DNA from: Dethiosulfovibrio salsuginis | GTDB taxonomy: Bacteria; Synergistota; Synergistia; Synergistales; Dethiosulfovibrionaceae | Reading direction: 5' to 3' | NCBI RefSeq assembly: GCF_900177735.1 | Contig: NZ_FXBB01000005.1 | Coordinates: forward strand, 1-64,000 | DNA: 64,000 nt | In this document: positions 32,997 through 40,942 of the stretch, piece after piece | Numbering within the stretch: position 1 is the stretch's first letter | Layout: the number at the start of each line of letters is the position of its first letter | Translations under genes and position numbers: made by a program | Notes under the pieces: generated by a model | The model's database searches: none | The model's input: the letters and a program-made list of their open reading frames with translations, nothing else | Told to the model about the DNA's origin: nothing

Positions 32997-34118
32997 CTAC
33001 AGAGCTAACCGGTCGGCGATCAGGGATATTACCCTGTCCTGATCCTGCTCCGACAGGCCCACGTAGATTGGAAGGGATATCTCCATGGAGAAGAACCGCT
33101 CGGCCACGGGAAAATCGCCGGGAGCGTAGCCAAAGCTCTTTCGATAATAGGGATGAAGATGGACGGGAGGATAATGCACCTGAACCCAGATATCGTTCGC
33201 CCTCAGATGCTCGAAAAGCTCCGCCCTTATCTCTGCTGGCACACGGAAGGCGTATAGATGGTAGCCGTGGCCCGGATCGGACGCGGGGACGATACACCCA
33301 GGCAGAGAGCCAAACACCCTGTCGTACCTCTTAGCTATAGCTCGCCTGCACTCTATAAACCGGTCCAGCTTGGACATCTGGCTCAGACCCAGGGCACACT
33401 GGATATCGCAAAGACGATAGTTGTAGCCCAGGTCGATCATCTCGTTTGACCACGGCCCCTCGTAAAACTCCATCCTGTCTTTATCCTTGATTATCCCATG
33501 AGACCTGAAAACCCTGAGCCTATGGGCTAGATCGTCGTCGTCGGTGACGACCGCCCCACCTTCTCCGGTGGTGATGTGCTTTACAGGGTGAAAGCTGAAG
33601 GCGGTCATATCCGCGTCCTGTCCCACCATTCGCCTCCCCCTGGAGGCTCCAAGGGAATGACACCCGTCCTCAACGACCAAAGCCCCTACGGACCTGGCCA
33701 TATCCAGAAAAGGCTCCAGGTCGACGGGATAACCGCTGTAGCTGACCGAGGCTATGACCTTCGTTTTAGGGGAAAGCCTATCCCTGACCGCCTCTGGGTC
33801 GAGACAGCCGGTCTTTTCGTCTATATCGGCAAAGACCGGAATCCCTCGCTGATAAAGCACCGAGTTCGACGTAGCGGCAAAGGTCAAAGGAGAGGTTATA
33901 ACCTCCTCCCCCTCTACCACTCCAGCGGCGTACATAGCCCCATGGAGAGCTGCTGTTCCGCTTGAGAAAACCACGGCGTGGCGACACCCAACCTTCGCGG
34001 CCAAAGCATCCTCAAAAGAATCCACAGCTGGGCCCTGGGTCAGCCACTCTCCCCTAAGCACCGCTGAAACAGCGGCGATATCGTCGTCGTCGATAAACTG
34101 ATGGCCGTAAGGTATCAT
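32997..34118 (-). CDS. pseC: UDP-4-amino-4,6-dideoxy-N-acetyl-beta-L-altrosamine transaminase
   Basis: PLP-dependent aminotransferase of the DegT/DnrJ/EryC1/StrS family (373 residues), second step of pseudaminic acid synthesis. It opens MIPYGHQFIDDDDIAAVSAVLRGEWLTQGP, very like known PseC. SSGTAALHGAMYA precedes the cofactor site and SFHPVKHITTGEGG holds the catalytic Lys. A longer frame begins 8 codons upstream. The ATG is preferred because GGGAGGG lies 6 bases before it. It is last in the minus-strand pse run, separated from pseG by the IrrE-like pair. Its 3' end has been partly duplicated at 31648-31823. Confidence 0.93.
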   Translation of the reverse strand: MIPYGHQFIDDDDIAAVSAVLRGEWLTQGPAVDSFEDALAAKVGCRHAVVFSSGTAALHGAMYAAGVVEGEEVITSPLTFAATSNSVLYQRGIPVFADIDEKTGCLDPEAVRDRLSPKTKVIASVSYSGYPVDLEPFLDMARSVGALVVEDGCHSLGASRGRRMVGQDADMTAFSFHPVKHITTGEGGAVVTDDDDLAHRLRVFRSHGIIKDKDRMEFYEGPWSNEMIDLGYNYRLCDIQCALGLSQMSKLDRFIECRRAIAKRYDRVFGSLPGCIVPASDPGHGYHLYAFRVPAEIRAELFEHLRANDIWVQVHYPPVHLHPYYRKSFGYAPGDFPVAERFFSMEISLPIYVGLSEQDQDRVISLIADRLAL

Positions 34119-34138
34119 AGAATCCCTCCCAAAATATC

Positions 34139-35443
34139 TCAATAAGGCAAAACAGGATCCCAGGCCAATTTACGATGGAGGTCTATCGACCCATTCGCCA
34201 GGGACAGCTCCACCACCTTCGTACTGACCTTATAATAATCCGCCGCATCCTCTACGGTGGACTCGGAAAAATCGGAATTCATAAAATCCAGGAGACCGGA
34301 TAAGGGGCTCAAAAACTCCGACGCAAAAGCCCTTTGAAACTTTTGCCGAGACTTCCGAAAATCGGTGGAAACCAGATAGGATCCATTACCGCCGTACTCT
34401 ATACAGTCTCCAATGAGACGAGCTATCTCAAATCTCTTACCGTCGGGATGTCTCTTTCTAAGGTGAAACGAAAGGCCGTCGCCATCTGGGGCAGCAAGGG
34501 ATATCCTCTGTTTTTCGGGAGGAATCCAGCCTTCGAGATCGGAAATTTTCACCTCTACAAGCTCACATAGCTTTTCCGTGGTGATAGGGCTATTGCCTAG
34601 GTCAAGGGCCTGGCGTAGGCTGTAGGCCATCTCCTTAGCTCTCTGCCAAGGGTAGGCACGGCCATCTCTATCAGGAGGGCTATACCAACCTAAGTTGGGC
34701 TTGCCAGCCAGACCTGAAGACTCAAGGAGATCTTTGACCTTCGCTACATTTCCACCGTAAGCCGGTGCTATTTCCGAAAAGACCGGCTCTCCCATACTGT
34801 CGGAAAAGGACAAAGCGACCTCAATAACATCCTCCGGGCATTCATCGGGATCATAACCCAACTGGGCCTCAAGCCTTCGGTAAGCGGCAGAAGAAAAATC
34901 GCCTCTCTCTTCGCTTAGCTCATCCCAAAGTCCCGCCAGGTCGGAAGCAGCTATATTTTCAGCCTCCAGTCTGGCTAGGACTAAACTCACAAAGCCCTCA
35001 AGTTCCCTCTCAAAGACAGCGCCGTCTATCTCCTCCGGAAAGCTTAGGCTTTTGATATATCTAATAGACTGAGCAGAATCGGAGGATGGAGCGGACCATA
35101 CCCTCATACAATCGCCGTCTGTCGCCATTACAACCTTAGGCCAGATAAAACCCTCGTTGGCCGCAGCGAGCTCATGGGACATTCGCCAGTTTACGGTAGG
35201 CATAATCCCCTGAGGTGGAAGAGGTTCATAGAGCAAACGCCACCAGGACGAAGCAATCCAAGCAGCTAAAGGATACGCCGATAAAAGCACCGACTCTTCC
35301 GTCTTCTCGGACCAAATATTCAAGTTTTGAGCCAGGTTCTCACCGTTTACCTGAAGCTGGAAGAATCCCATAGTCCGAGCAACTTCCACAGGTCCAGGAT
35401 CCTCCGGTCTTGGAAACCACTCAAAAGAAAGGTCAAAAGCCAT
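34139..35443 (-). CDS. IrrE/ImmA-like protein lacking the zinc motif
   Basis: The 434-residue protein has a C-terminal half resembling the ImmA/IrrE (M78) metallopeptidase domain: ISLAAPDGDGLSFHLRKRHP, RFEIARLIGDCIEYG, and QKFQRAFASEFLSPLSGLLDF, then an HTH-like VEDAADYYKVSTKVVELSL. Where M78 proteins have HExxH (FxLAHELGH), this protein reads FEIARLIGD, so both zinc His residues and the catalytic Glu are absent. The N-terminal half is unrecognised. GGAGGG precedes the ATG. It overlaps the small upstream gene by 11 bp, so the two are coupled. A toxin-antitoxin or stress-regulatory role is possible but unproven. Confidence 0.6.
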   Translation of the reverse strand: MAFDLSFEWFPRPEDPGPVEVARTMGFFQLQVNGENLAQNLNIWSEKTEESVLLSAYPLAAWIASSWWRLLYEPLPPQGIMPTVNWRMSHELAAANEGFIWPKVVMATDGDCMRVWSAPSSDSAQSIRYIKSLSFPEEIDGAVFERELEGFVSLVLARLEAENIAASDLAGLWDELSEERGDFSSAAYRRLEAQLGYDPDECPEDVIEVALSFSDSMGEPVFSEIAPAYGGNVAKVKDLLESSGLAGKPNLGWYSPPDRDGRAYPWQRAKEMAYSLRQALDLGNSPITTEKLCELVEVKISDLEGWIPPEKQRISLAAPDGDGLSFHLRKRHPDGKRFEIARLIGDCIEYGGNGSYLVSTDFRKSRQKFQRAFASEFLSPLSGLLDFMNSDFSESTVEDAADYYKVSTKVVELSLANGSIDLHRKLAWDPVLPY

Positions 35444-35870
35444 GGGAATCCCTCCATCGAGTCAAAATTAAGTCATAAAAAGGATTATCTCTCTGCAAAG
35501 GATAGCCGTGATAGGATCCCATTTGGGACGATTCCAACTGTGCCTCAAGAGGAACACCCTCCTTAACAGACCATATATTTTTGGGCCAATCACCTACAAA
35601 GCGATCGCTGATAAGACCACTGCGACATCCCTCCCTTAAAAGACAGAGAGCCTCTTTTCGAGAAAACACATGGACAACATCGCACAACGATTTTCCCGGT
35701 CTCGCACCGCTAGGTGGAGTTAACCCAAAATCGCCAGGCTTCATTTTATGTTCAGGGTTCCCACCGTAAACGACCCTACAAGCAAGAGAGTTTAGGTATT
35801 CTAGTGGCATAGGGACAGCTAATTTTCTCTTTAAATTAAATTTACCGTTTCTTTTTTTGATAACGATCAC
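35433..35870 (-). CDS. Small partner of the IrrE-like protein, unknown function
   Basis: A 145-residue protein with conserved-looking blocks: CRVVYGGNPEHKMKPGDFGLTPP, ARPGKSLCDVVHVFSRKEALCLLREG, GDWPKNIWSVKEGVPLEAQLE and SYHGYPLQRDNPFYDLILTRW. I recall similar short proteins beside IrrE-like genes but cannot name a family. There is no signal peptide or membrane segment. The N-terminal codons are A/T-rich (lysine-rich KKRNGKFNLKRKL), unlike the neighbouring pse genes. The GTG start overlaps the pseG stop codon, and the 3' end overlaps the IrrE-like gene, which makes a compact two-gene unit. Confidence 0.6.
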   Translation of the reverse strand: MIVIKKRNGKFNLKRKLAVPMPLEYLNSLACRVVYGGNPEHKMKPGDFGLTPPSGARPGKSLCDVVHVFSRKEALCLLREGCRSGLISDRFVGDWPKNIWSVKEGVPLEAQLESSQMGSYHGYPLQRDNPFYDLILTRWRDSHGF

Positions 35871-36805
35871 CTCTTAGTGGTTAAAAAACTCGTTACCTGG
35901 TCGGCTCCGTCTAAGGGGATGCAGCCTTTTGGGGGAGGGGTTGCGACGGTTATTCCCTCCAGAAGGGACGACTCGGTGACGTCGAGCCACCAGCCAAGGT
36001 TATGGCCCCAGCCTAAAGACGACAGAGTAGCGCCTATGGCTCTCTGATTCTCGGCAACCTGAAACACCACCGTGGGCTTTCCCAGAGCAAGGGCCTCGTA
36101 GCTGGTCACGCTGGAGGTGCACACGACCTTAGAGGCCCTTGAGATAAGGTCATCAAAGGATCTAGGAGCCCTCCATACGGTGAGCCCCTCCTTTCCCTGG
36201 GCGGCATCAAAGACCTCCCTGCGGTAATCGTCGGATACCATCGGCCCCAGCACCGCCACAACAGGGGGCCAGGATGGCCCATACCATCGTGCCATATCCA
36301 GCGTCGCCCCACCGATATCGGAAGATCCAGCGACGAAGAGGACGAAACCGTCGTCTTTGGGAACCAGCTCCCGAAATGACCTTCTGAGCAGGCAATACTT
36401 TGGCCCAAGGAGCTTCACCACGTTATCGCTGTAGGGGATAGAGTCGGAGCCGACGTTATAGTTGAGGATAAAATCGGCGTGTCTATCCACAGGGATATGG
36501 CGAAAATCGTCTACGATCATCAGCTTAGCATAATGTCGAATCCCATCGAGGACCGACTGAGAAAGACGATAGCTGTCGGCGATGACCATATCCACCCCAT
36601 CGAACTGCCCCGGCCTGTGGAGTTCCGAATAAAAGGCAGGGGAGCCAAAATCGGGAAAATCGCCACCGGCGGCCTCGGGTATACAAAAGCGAACCGAGAA
36701 GCCTCCCTCCTCCAAAGAGGCGGCCAGGGCCCTGCACCGGCTGATGTGTCCTCCACCGATGGAGGGACCTCCGTCGGCTAGGATCAGTACCGAGAGGGAG
36801 CCCAT
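35867..36805 (-). CDS. pseG: UDP-2,4-diacetamido-2,4,6-trideoxy-beta-L-altropyranose hydrolase
   Basis: Removes UDP in the fourth step of pseudaminic acid synthesis. The GT-B-like protein of about 312 residues opens LILADGGPSIGGGHISRCRALA, the PseG signature with its catalytic His, and has a second Rossmann half with VLFVAGSSDIGGATLDM, SVTSYEALALGKPTVVFQVAENQ and a Trp-rich end. The ATG of MGSLSVLIL is chosen because PseG proteins begin just before the first strand. A TTG 8 codons upstream is an alternative, and neither has a good ribosome-binding site. It overlaps pseH slightly. Confidence 0.9.
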   Translation of the reverse strand: MGSLSVLILADGGPSIGGGHISRCRALAASLEEGGFSVRFCIPEAAGGDFPDFGSPAFYSELHRPGQFDGVDMVIADSYRLSQSVLDGIRHYAKLMIVDDFRHIPVDRHADFILNYNVGSDSIPYSDNVVKLLGPKYCLLRRSFRELVPKDDGFVLFVAGSSDIGGATLDMARWYGPSWPPVVAVLGPMVSDDYRREVFDAAQGKEGLTVWRAPRSFDDLISRASKVVCTSSVTSYEALALGKPTVVFQVAENQRAIGATLSSLGWGHNLGWWLDVTESSLLEGITVATPPPKGCIPLDGADQVTSFLTTKR

Positions 36806-37308
36806 TCGGATCGTAACATTCCCATCCAATAGATATCGACTGCCTTACCGTCCCTGAGGAGATGCTCCCTCCAGCACCCCTCAACACGAAAACCATGACG
36901 TATGTACATGGCGAGGGCTCGCTCGTTTGTAGAGAGAACGGAGGTATAGAGACGACGGAGCCCCAGGTCGGAGAATCCCCAGCCTACAATGTGTTGGACC
37001 ATCAAAGATCCCAACCCTCGTCCGATATAATCTCTTTCCCCTATGTAAAGCCCCCATTCTCCGTGACCTTGGACAAAATCGATATCTCGAATGGATACCA
37101 TGCCAATCGGTTTATCCTCATAAAAGACCACCGATACCTTTGACGATTGACCTTTTAGAACACTATCCAACCACATAAGATGCTGTTCCTCGGTGATAAA
37201 GTCGCAGGATATCATCGACTTAGATATAAAAGGATCGTTTCTCCACACACAAAGAAGAGATCTAACCTCTTCCGAAACGTCAGCTAGATCTCTGAATAAA
37301 AGAGTCAT
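36784..37308 (-). CDS. pseH: UDP-4-amino-sugar N-acetyltransferase PseH
   Basis: GNAT-fold acetyltransferase of 174 residues, third step of the pathway. Typical features are VWRNDPFISKSMISCDFIT near the start, the acetyl-CoA loop around ERDYIGRGLGSLMVQHIVGWGF, LYTSVLSTNERALAMYIRHGF and WREHLLRDGKAVDIYWMGML. The ATG (MTLLFRDL) lies 6 bases after the pseI stop codon. An alternative start upstream would overlap pseI. Its position between pseI and pseG supports the assignment over a generic GNAT. Confidence 0.88.
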   Translation of the reverse strand: MTLLFRDLADVSEEVRSLLCVWRNDPFISKSMISCDFITEEQHLMWLDSVLKGQSSKVSVVFYEDKPIGMVSIRDIDFVQGHGEWGLYIGERDYIGRGLGSLMVQHIVGWGFSDLGLRRLYTSVLSTNERALAMYIRHGFRVEGCWREHLLRDGKAVDIYWMGMLRSEWAPSRY

Positions 37309-37313
37309 TTTTA

Positions 37314-38345
37314 TTAGATCATCTCCCAGCCTATCCACTGGTCAGCCTCGATATCCACCTTTGCCACCCTGCCCTTGACCAGGTCGCTGTGTTTAGGGGC
37401 TATGCCGTATCCCGGCCTTTTGCAGCAGATCATATCCTCGGTTATTACGGTTCCGGCGGGAATGTCGCATCGGGCGTGGAGGCTTCTCCTCGCCTTATGG
37501 TAAAACTCCATCTCCTCTTCGGAAGGGCCAAGCTTCCTGCCGTCTCCCATAGCGGACTCCACATCCCGAATCTGGCGGACCAGCTCCTTTAGCTCCCCAG
37601 GCTCTATAGCGAAGGGATGGTCCGGTCCCTCCATGGACCTGTCCAAGGTGAAGTGTTTCTCCACGACGGAGGCCCCCATAGCCACGGCGGCCACGGAAAC
37701 GTGGACCCCTGGGGTGTGGTCCGAAAGGCCCACGGCGGTGCCGAAAGCCCTGCGGATGGTCTCCATGGAACGTAGGTTCATTATATGGGCCGGAGCCGGA
37801 TAGACCGAGGCACACTGGAGAAAGACGATCTGCTCGTTTCCTGCGTTCCGACAGGTGATGTAGGCGTCCTGTATCTCCTCCATGTTGGCAAGGCCGGTGG
37901 ATATTATCATGGGCTTGCCCTTTGAGGCGCAGTAGCCCAGCAGATCCAGGTCAACTATCTCGAAGGAGGCGATTTTGAAGAAATCGCTCAACTCGTCCAA
38001 CTCGTCAACCGCCTTATGGTCGAAGGGGGTAGCGAAAAATAGAATGCCCTTTTCTTTGCAGTAGGAAGCCAGATCGGGAAGCCAGTGCCTCGGGGTCTCT
38101 ATCTCCGATATGAGGGTGTGGAGATTCTTGTCGTAGCCCGAGTGATGAGGTGTCTTCTTGGAATAAAGGCTGTCCGCCGAGTATATCTGGAACTTTACCG
38201 CGTCCGCTCCAGCCTCAACGGCGGCGTCTATATGCCGCAACGCCAGGTCGTAGGAACGATTGTGGTTCGCACCTATCTCGGCGATTATAAAGCAGGAGCT
38301 ACCTTCCTCTATAGGTTTTCCACCTAGAGAAATAGAACATACCAT
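37314..38345 (-). CDS. pseI: Pseudaminic acid synthase (NeuB family)
   Basis: Condenses 2,4-diacetamido-2,4,6-trideoxy-L-altrose with phosphoenolpyruvate. The 343-residue protein has the NeuB TIM barrel (FIIAEIGANHNRSYDLALRHI, GADAVKFQIYSADSLYS, FKIASFEIVDLDLL, VGLSDHTPG, VVEKHFTLDRSMEGPDHPFAI) and a C-terminal SAF domain (CDIPAGTVITEDMICCKRPGYGI). By sequence alone it could be a legionaminic or sialic acid synthase. The complete set of other Pse genes favours PseI. Confidence 0.85.
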   Translation of the reverse strand: MVCSISLGGKPIEEGSSCFIIAEIGANHNRSYDLALRHIDAAVEAGADAVKFQIYSADSLYSKKTPHHSGYDKNLHTLISEIETPRHWLPDLASYCKEKGILFFATPFDHKAVDELDELSDFFKIASFEIVDLDLLGYCASKGKPMIISTGLANMEEIQDAYITCRNAGNEQIVFLQCASVYPAPAHIMNLRSMETIRRAFGTAVGLSDHTPGVHVSVAAVAMGASVVEKHFTLDRSMEGPDHPFAIEPGELKELVRQIRDVESAMGDGRKLGPSEEEMEFYHKARRSLHARCDIPAGTVITEDMICCKRPGYGIAPKHSDLVKGRVAKVDIEADQWIGWEMI

Positions 38346-38359
38346 ATCTCATACTCCTC

Positions 38360-38911
38360 CTATCCTTTGGGATAAAGCCTCAAAAATTCGTCCCTAAGGA
38401 CACCGTATTCCAGAAGGTCTCTGAACTCGCCGTGTTTCCACAGGGCCTGTCTCCTTCTCCCCTCTTGGACCATGCCCAGGGATGCGGCCAATCCCTGCAT
38501 TCCCAGATTGTCCTCAGAGGTTCCGCAGTGGATTCTATGAAGACCCAGCTCGGAAAACCCATGGGCACAGAGAAGGACTGCCCCCTCCTTGCCGTACCCC
38601 TTGCCCCAGAAGGCCTTATCTCCCATCATCACGGCGAACTCGGCGCTTCTGTCTATCCAGTTTATGGACTGAAGGGACATATTTCCTATATGGACGTCAC
38701 CCTCCCTCAGCACTACCGCCATGACCAGAGAGGACCGGCTTCCGGTGACCGAATCGACGTAGGCCAGGGCCTCTTTTTTGGATAAAGGCCACCGACCGTG
38801 GGAGTTAAACCGACAGACCTCCTGATCGTTGAGCCACTGGGGATAGTTACCTTCGACATCCTCAGGAGCAAGGGCCCTGAGATAGACCCTTTCGCCCTGA
38901 AGAAAAACCAT
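38360..38911 (-). CDS. GNAT N-acetyltransferase (RimJ/RimL type) in the pse cluster
   Basis: The 183-residue acetyltransferase has FLQGERVYLRALAPEDVEGNYPQWLND at the start, VHIGNMSLQSINWIDRSAEFAVMMGDKAFWGKGYGKEGAVLL with the acetyl-CoA loop, and ELGLHRIHCGTSEDNLGMQGLAASLGM. The ATG is chosen at the overlap TGATG with the upstream aminotransferase stop codon; the longer frame is not credible. Since PseH is already present, this second GNAT may add another acyl group to the nonulosonic acid. That is inference from its position. Confidence 0.85.
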   Translation of the reverse strand: MVFLQGERVYLRALAPEDVEGNYPQWLNDQEVCRFNSHGRWPLSKKEALAYVDSVTGSRSSLVMAVVLREGDVHIGNMSLQSINWIDRSAEFAVMMGDKAFWGKGYGKEGAVLLCAHGFSELGLHRIHCGTSEDNLGMQGLAASLGMVQEGRRRQALWKHGEFRDLLEYGVLRDEFLRLYPKG

Positions 38912-40212
38912 CAGAGAAGCTCCTCCCTGTTGTCCCACACCTTCCAGAAGGCCTTTAGAACGTCGTCCAGATCGTCTTTGGTCATAGGGGGACGCATGAG
39001 CTCGTGAAGGAACAGCTCCTCTCCGTACATACGCTCGGCGACGGGACAGATCCCTTTGGAGTAATCGACCTCGCCGTCGTACCAGGGAGCCACGAAGGGA
39101 CAACCGCCGCTTCCGTAGGCCATTTTATTCTGGAACATCGGCTGTAGATAGAGAGGCTTGCAGTAGCCCGAGCTGACCTTCACTCCCTCCCCTTCCCTCA
39201 GTTCGGTGAGAGGAAGCTCCGCCTTCACCGCCTCGATAAAGGTATCCCTGTCCACTCCCGCCACAGCCCTGTCGAACTTAAGGGGATGGACGTAGAAAGC
39301 GTGGGTGGTGTCGGGACGGATAAAGGTAGGCTTTATGGCGGGGATCTCACTAAGGGCATCGTTCAGGTATAGACAATTCTCCTGCCTTTTTTCAAGAAGG
39401 TCTGGAAGTCTGTCCAGTTGGCACCGGGCTACGGAGGCCTCCAGCTCGGTCATACGGTAGTTAAAACCTATCATATTGTTCAGGTAGGTCCTACCGGCCT
39501 TCTCCACCACAGCCTCGGCGTGGTTTCTTATCAGCCTGACCCTCATGGCAAGCTCGTCGTCGTCGGTTACGACGAAGCCTCCCTCTCCTGTATGGATGTG
39601 TTTGTGGTAGTTGAGGGAAAAACAGCCCATGTGGCCCAAGGTTCCGGCCTTTTTGTCCTTCCAGGTCGCTCCAGGTGCCTGGGCACAGTCCTCTATGACG
39701 TAGAGACCGTGTTTTTGGGCTATGTGGTTTATCCTGTCTCTGTCGTAGGGCTGGCCGAATATATCGACCACTATTATGGCCCTGGTCCTGGAGGTTATCC
39801 TGGACTCGACGGAATCGGGATCCAGACAGTAATGGTCCTCCTCTATATCGGCGAAGACCGGGACGGCGTTATAGACCAAAGGAGCGGTGGCGGAGGCACT
39901 CATGGTATAGGGAGAGACTATTATCTCCTCCCCTGGCTCCACTCCTGTGGCACCGACGGCACAGTAGAGGGCGGAGGTGCAGGAGTTGACTGAAATAGCG
40001 TGTTTAACCCCTAAAAAGGCCGCCCACTCCCTCTCCACCGCCTGAACCTCGGGACCGCCGTAAAAATCGTCGTGCCATACCCCCAGAAAACGGGACAGAA
40101 CCCCTGAATCGATGACCCGACATAGGGCCTCTTTCTCCCTGTCGCCCATGATACGGTAGGCGGGGAATTTCTCGGTCCTGACCGGATTTCCACCTTTTAT
40201 AGCCAGCTTCAT
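38911..40212 (-). CDS. Second DegT/DnrJ/EryC1/StrS aminotransferase
   Basis: PLP-dependent sugar aminotransferase family member, 433 residues, longer than PseC and with a distinct C-terminus (GYCKPLYLQPMFQNKMAYG, VDYSKGICPVAERMYGEELFLHE). The core shows VNSCTSALYCAVGATGV, VDIFGQPYDRDRI, and FSLNYHKHIHTGEGG with the catalytic Lys. It may provide an additional amino group for a modified Pse or another flagellar sugar; the substrate is unknown. It is coupled to pseF upstream by an ATGA overlap and to the GNAT gene downstream. Confidence 0.85.
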   Translation of the reverse strand: MKLAIKGGNPVRTEKFPAYRIMGDREKEALCRVIDSGVLSRFLGVWHDDFYGGPEVQAVEREWAAFLGVKHAISVNSCTSALYCAVGATGVEPGEEIIVSPYTMSASATAPLVYNAVPVFADIEEDHYCLDPDSVESRITSRTRAIIVVDIFGQPYDRDRINHIAQKHGLYVIEDCAQAPGATWKDKKAGTLGHMGCFSLNYHKHIHTGEGGFVVTDDDELAMRVRLIRNHAEAVVEKAGRTYLNNMIGFNYRMTELEASVARCQLDRLPDLLEKRQENCLYLNDALSEIPAIKPTFIRPDTTHAFYVHPLKFDRAVAGVDRDTFIEAVKAELPLTELREGEGVKVSSGYCKPLYLQPMFQNKMAYGSGGCPFVAPWYDGEVDYSKGICPVAERMYGEELFLHELMRPPMTKDDLDDVLKAFWKVWDNREELL

Positions 40213-40910
40213 AGCTCCACCTCCCCGGACTCCTGCAAAACCCTGTACATAAGCTCCGCCCTGTGCCAGTCCTCTGGGGTATCTATGTCCTGAACCAGAT
40301 ATCTGGGGAGGACAAATCCCAAGGCGTCGGCCATGTAGACCTTTTTTTCACTTAAGAACTTAGCCGCATCGAGCCAGTAAAACTGTCCTGCGTCGTGATA
40401 GCCATCGGGCAGGTCGTTGGACCTGGTAAGCTCGTGCTCCGGCCAAAACATGGAGACAGTGCCGTCTTCGGACATCTTGAGGCCCCTGAATATGGGAAAG
40501 GGAAAGGAGGTCACGGAGAAAACCGCCCCTACGTTCCGCTCCACAAGCATCTCCTTGGCCTTGGATATATCAGAAGGCCGTACGAAAGGGGCGGTGGACA
40601 ATATACAGCAGGCCCTCTCGACGTGGTGGCCCTGTCCCTGAAGCTCCTTTATGCCGTGCTCTATAACAGGGGCCAGAGGGGTGTGGTCGTCGGAAAGCTC
40701 CTCGGGCCTGAAGATAACCTCCGCTCCGCAGCTCAAAGCGACCTCCCCAAACTCTTTCGAGTTGGTCGATACCACCACTTTATCGAAACATCCAGCGGCC
40801 AGAGCGGCCTTTATGGGATAGGCCATTATGGGCATTCCCAAAAAGGGCTTTATGTTCTTGCCCTTTATCCTCTTGCTTCCGCTTCTAGCCGGTATTAAGG
40901 CTATGTCCAC
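40209..40910 (-). CDS. pseF: CMP-pseudaminic acid cytidylyltransferase
   Basis: Activates pseudaminic acid with CTP, last step before transfer. The 233-residue protein begins IALIPARSGSKRIKGKNIKPFLGMPIMAYPI, the cytidylyltransferase motif with the PseF-type SKRIxxKNIK, and has LSTAPFVRPSDI and VQDIDTPEDWHRAELMY near the end. The GTG start has GGAGGGG upstream. It lies 32 bp after the GT-B-like gene and overlaps the aminotransferase that follows. Confidence 0.9.
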   Translation of the reverse strand: MDIALIPARSGSKRIKGKNIKPFLGMPIMAYPIKAALAAGCFDKVVVSTNSKEFGEVALSCGAEVIFRPEELSDDHTPLAPVIEHGIKELQGQGHHVERACCILSTAPFVRPSDISKAKEMLVERNVGAVFSVTSFPFPIFRGLKMSEDGTVSMFWPEHELTRSNDLPDGYHDAGQFYWLDAAKFLSEKKVYMADALGFVLPRYLVQDIDTPEDWHRAELMYRVLQESGEVEL

Positions 40911-40942
40911 AAAAACCCCTCCGATCGAGAAAAAGTAATCTA

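Noticed and set aside
38912-39103. N-terminal extension of the GNAT at 38360-38911
   Set aside because: The extra 64 residues are Arg-rich and overlap the aminotransferase gene in another frame. The family start is the ATG at the TGATG junction.
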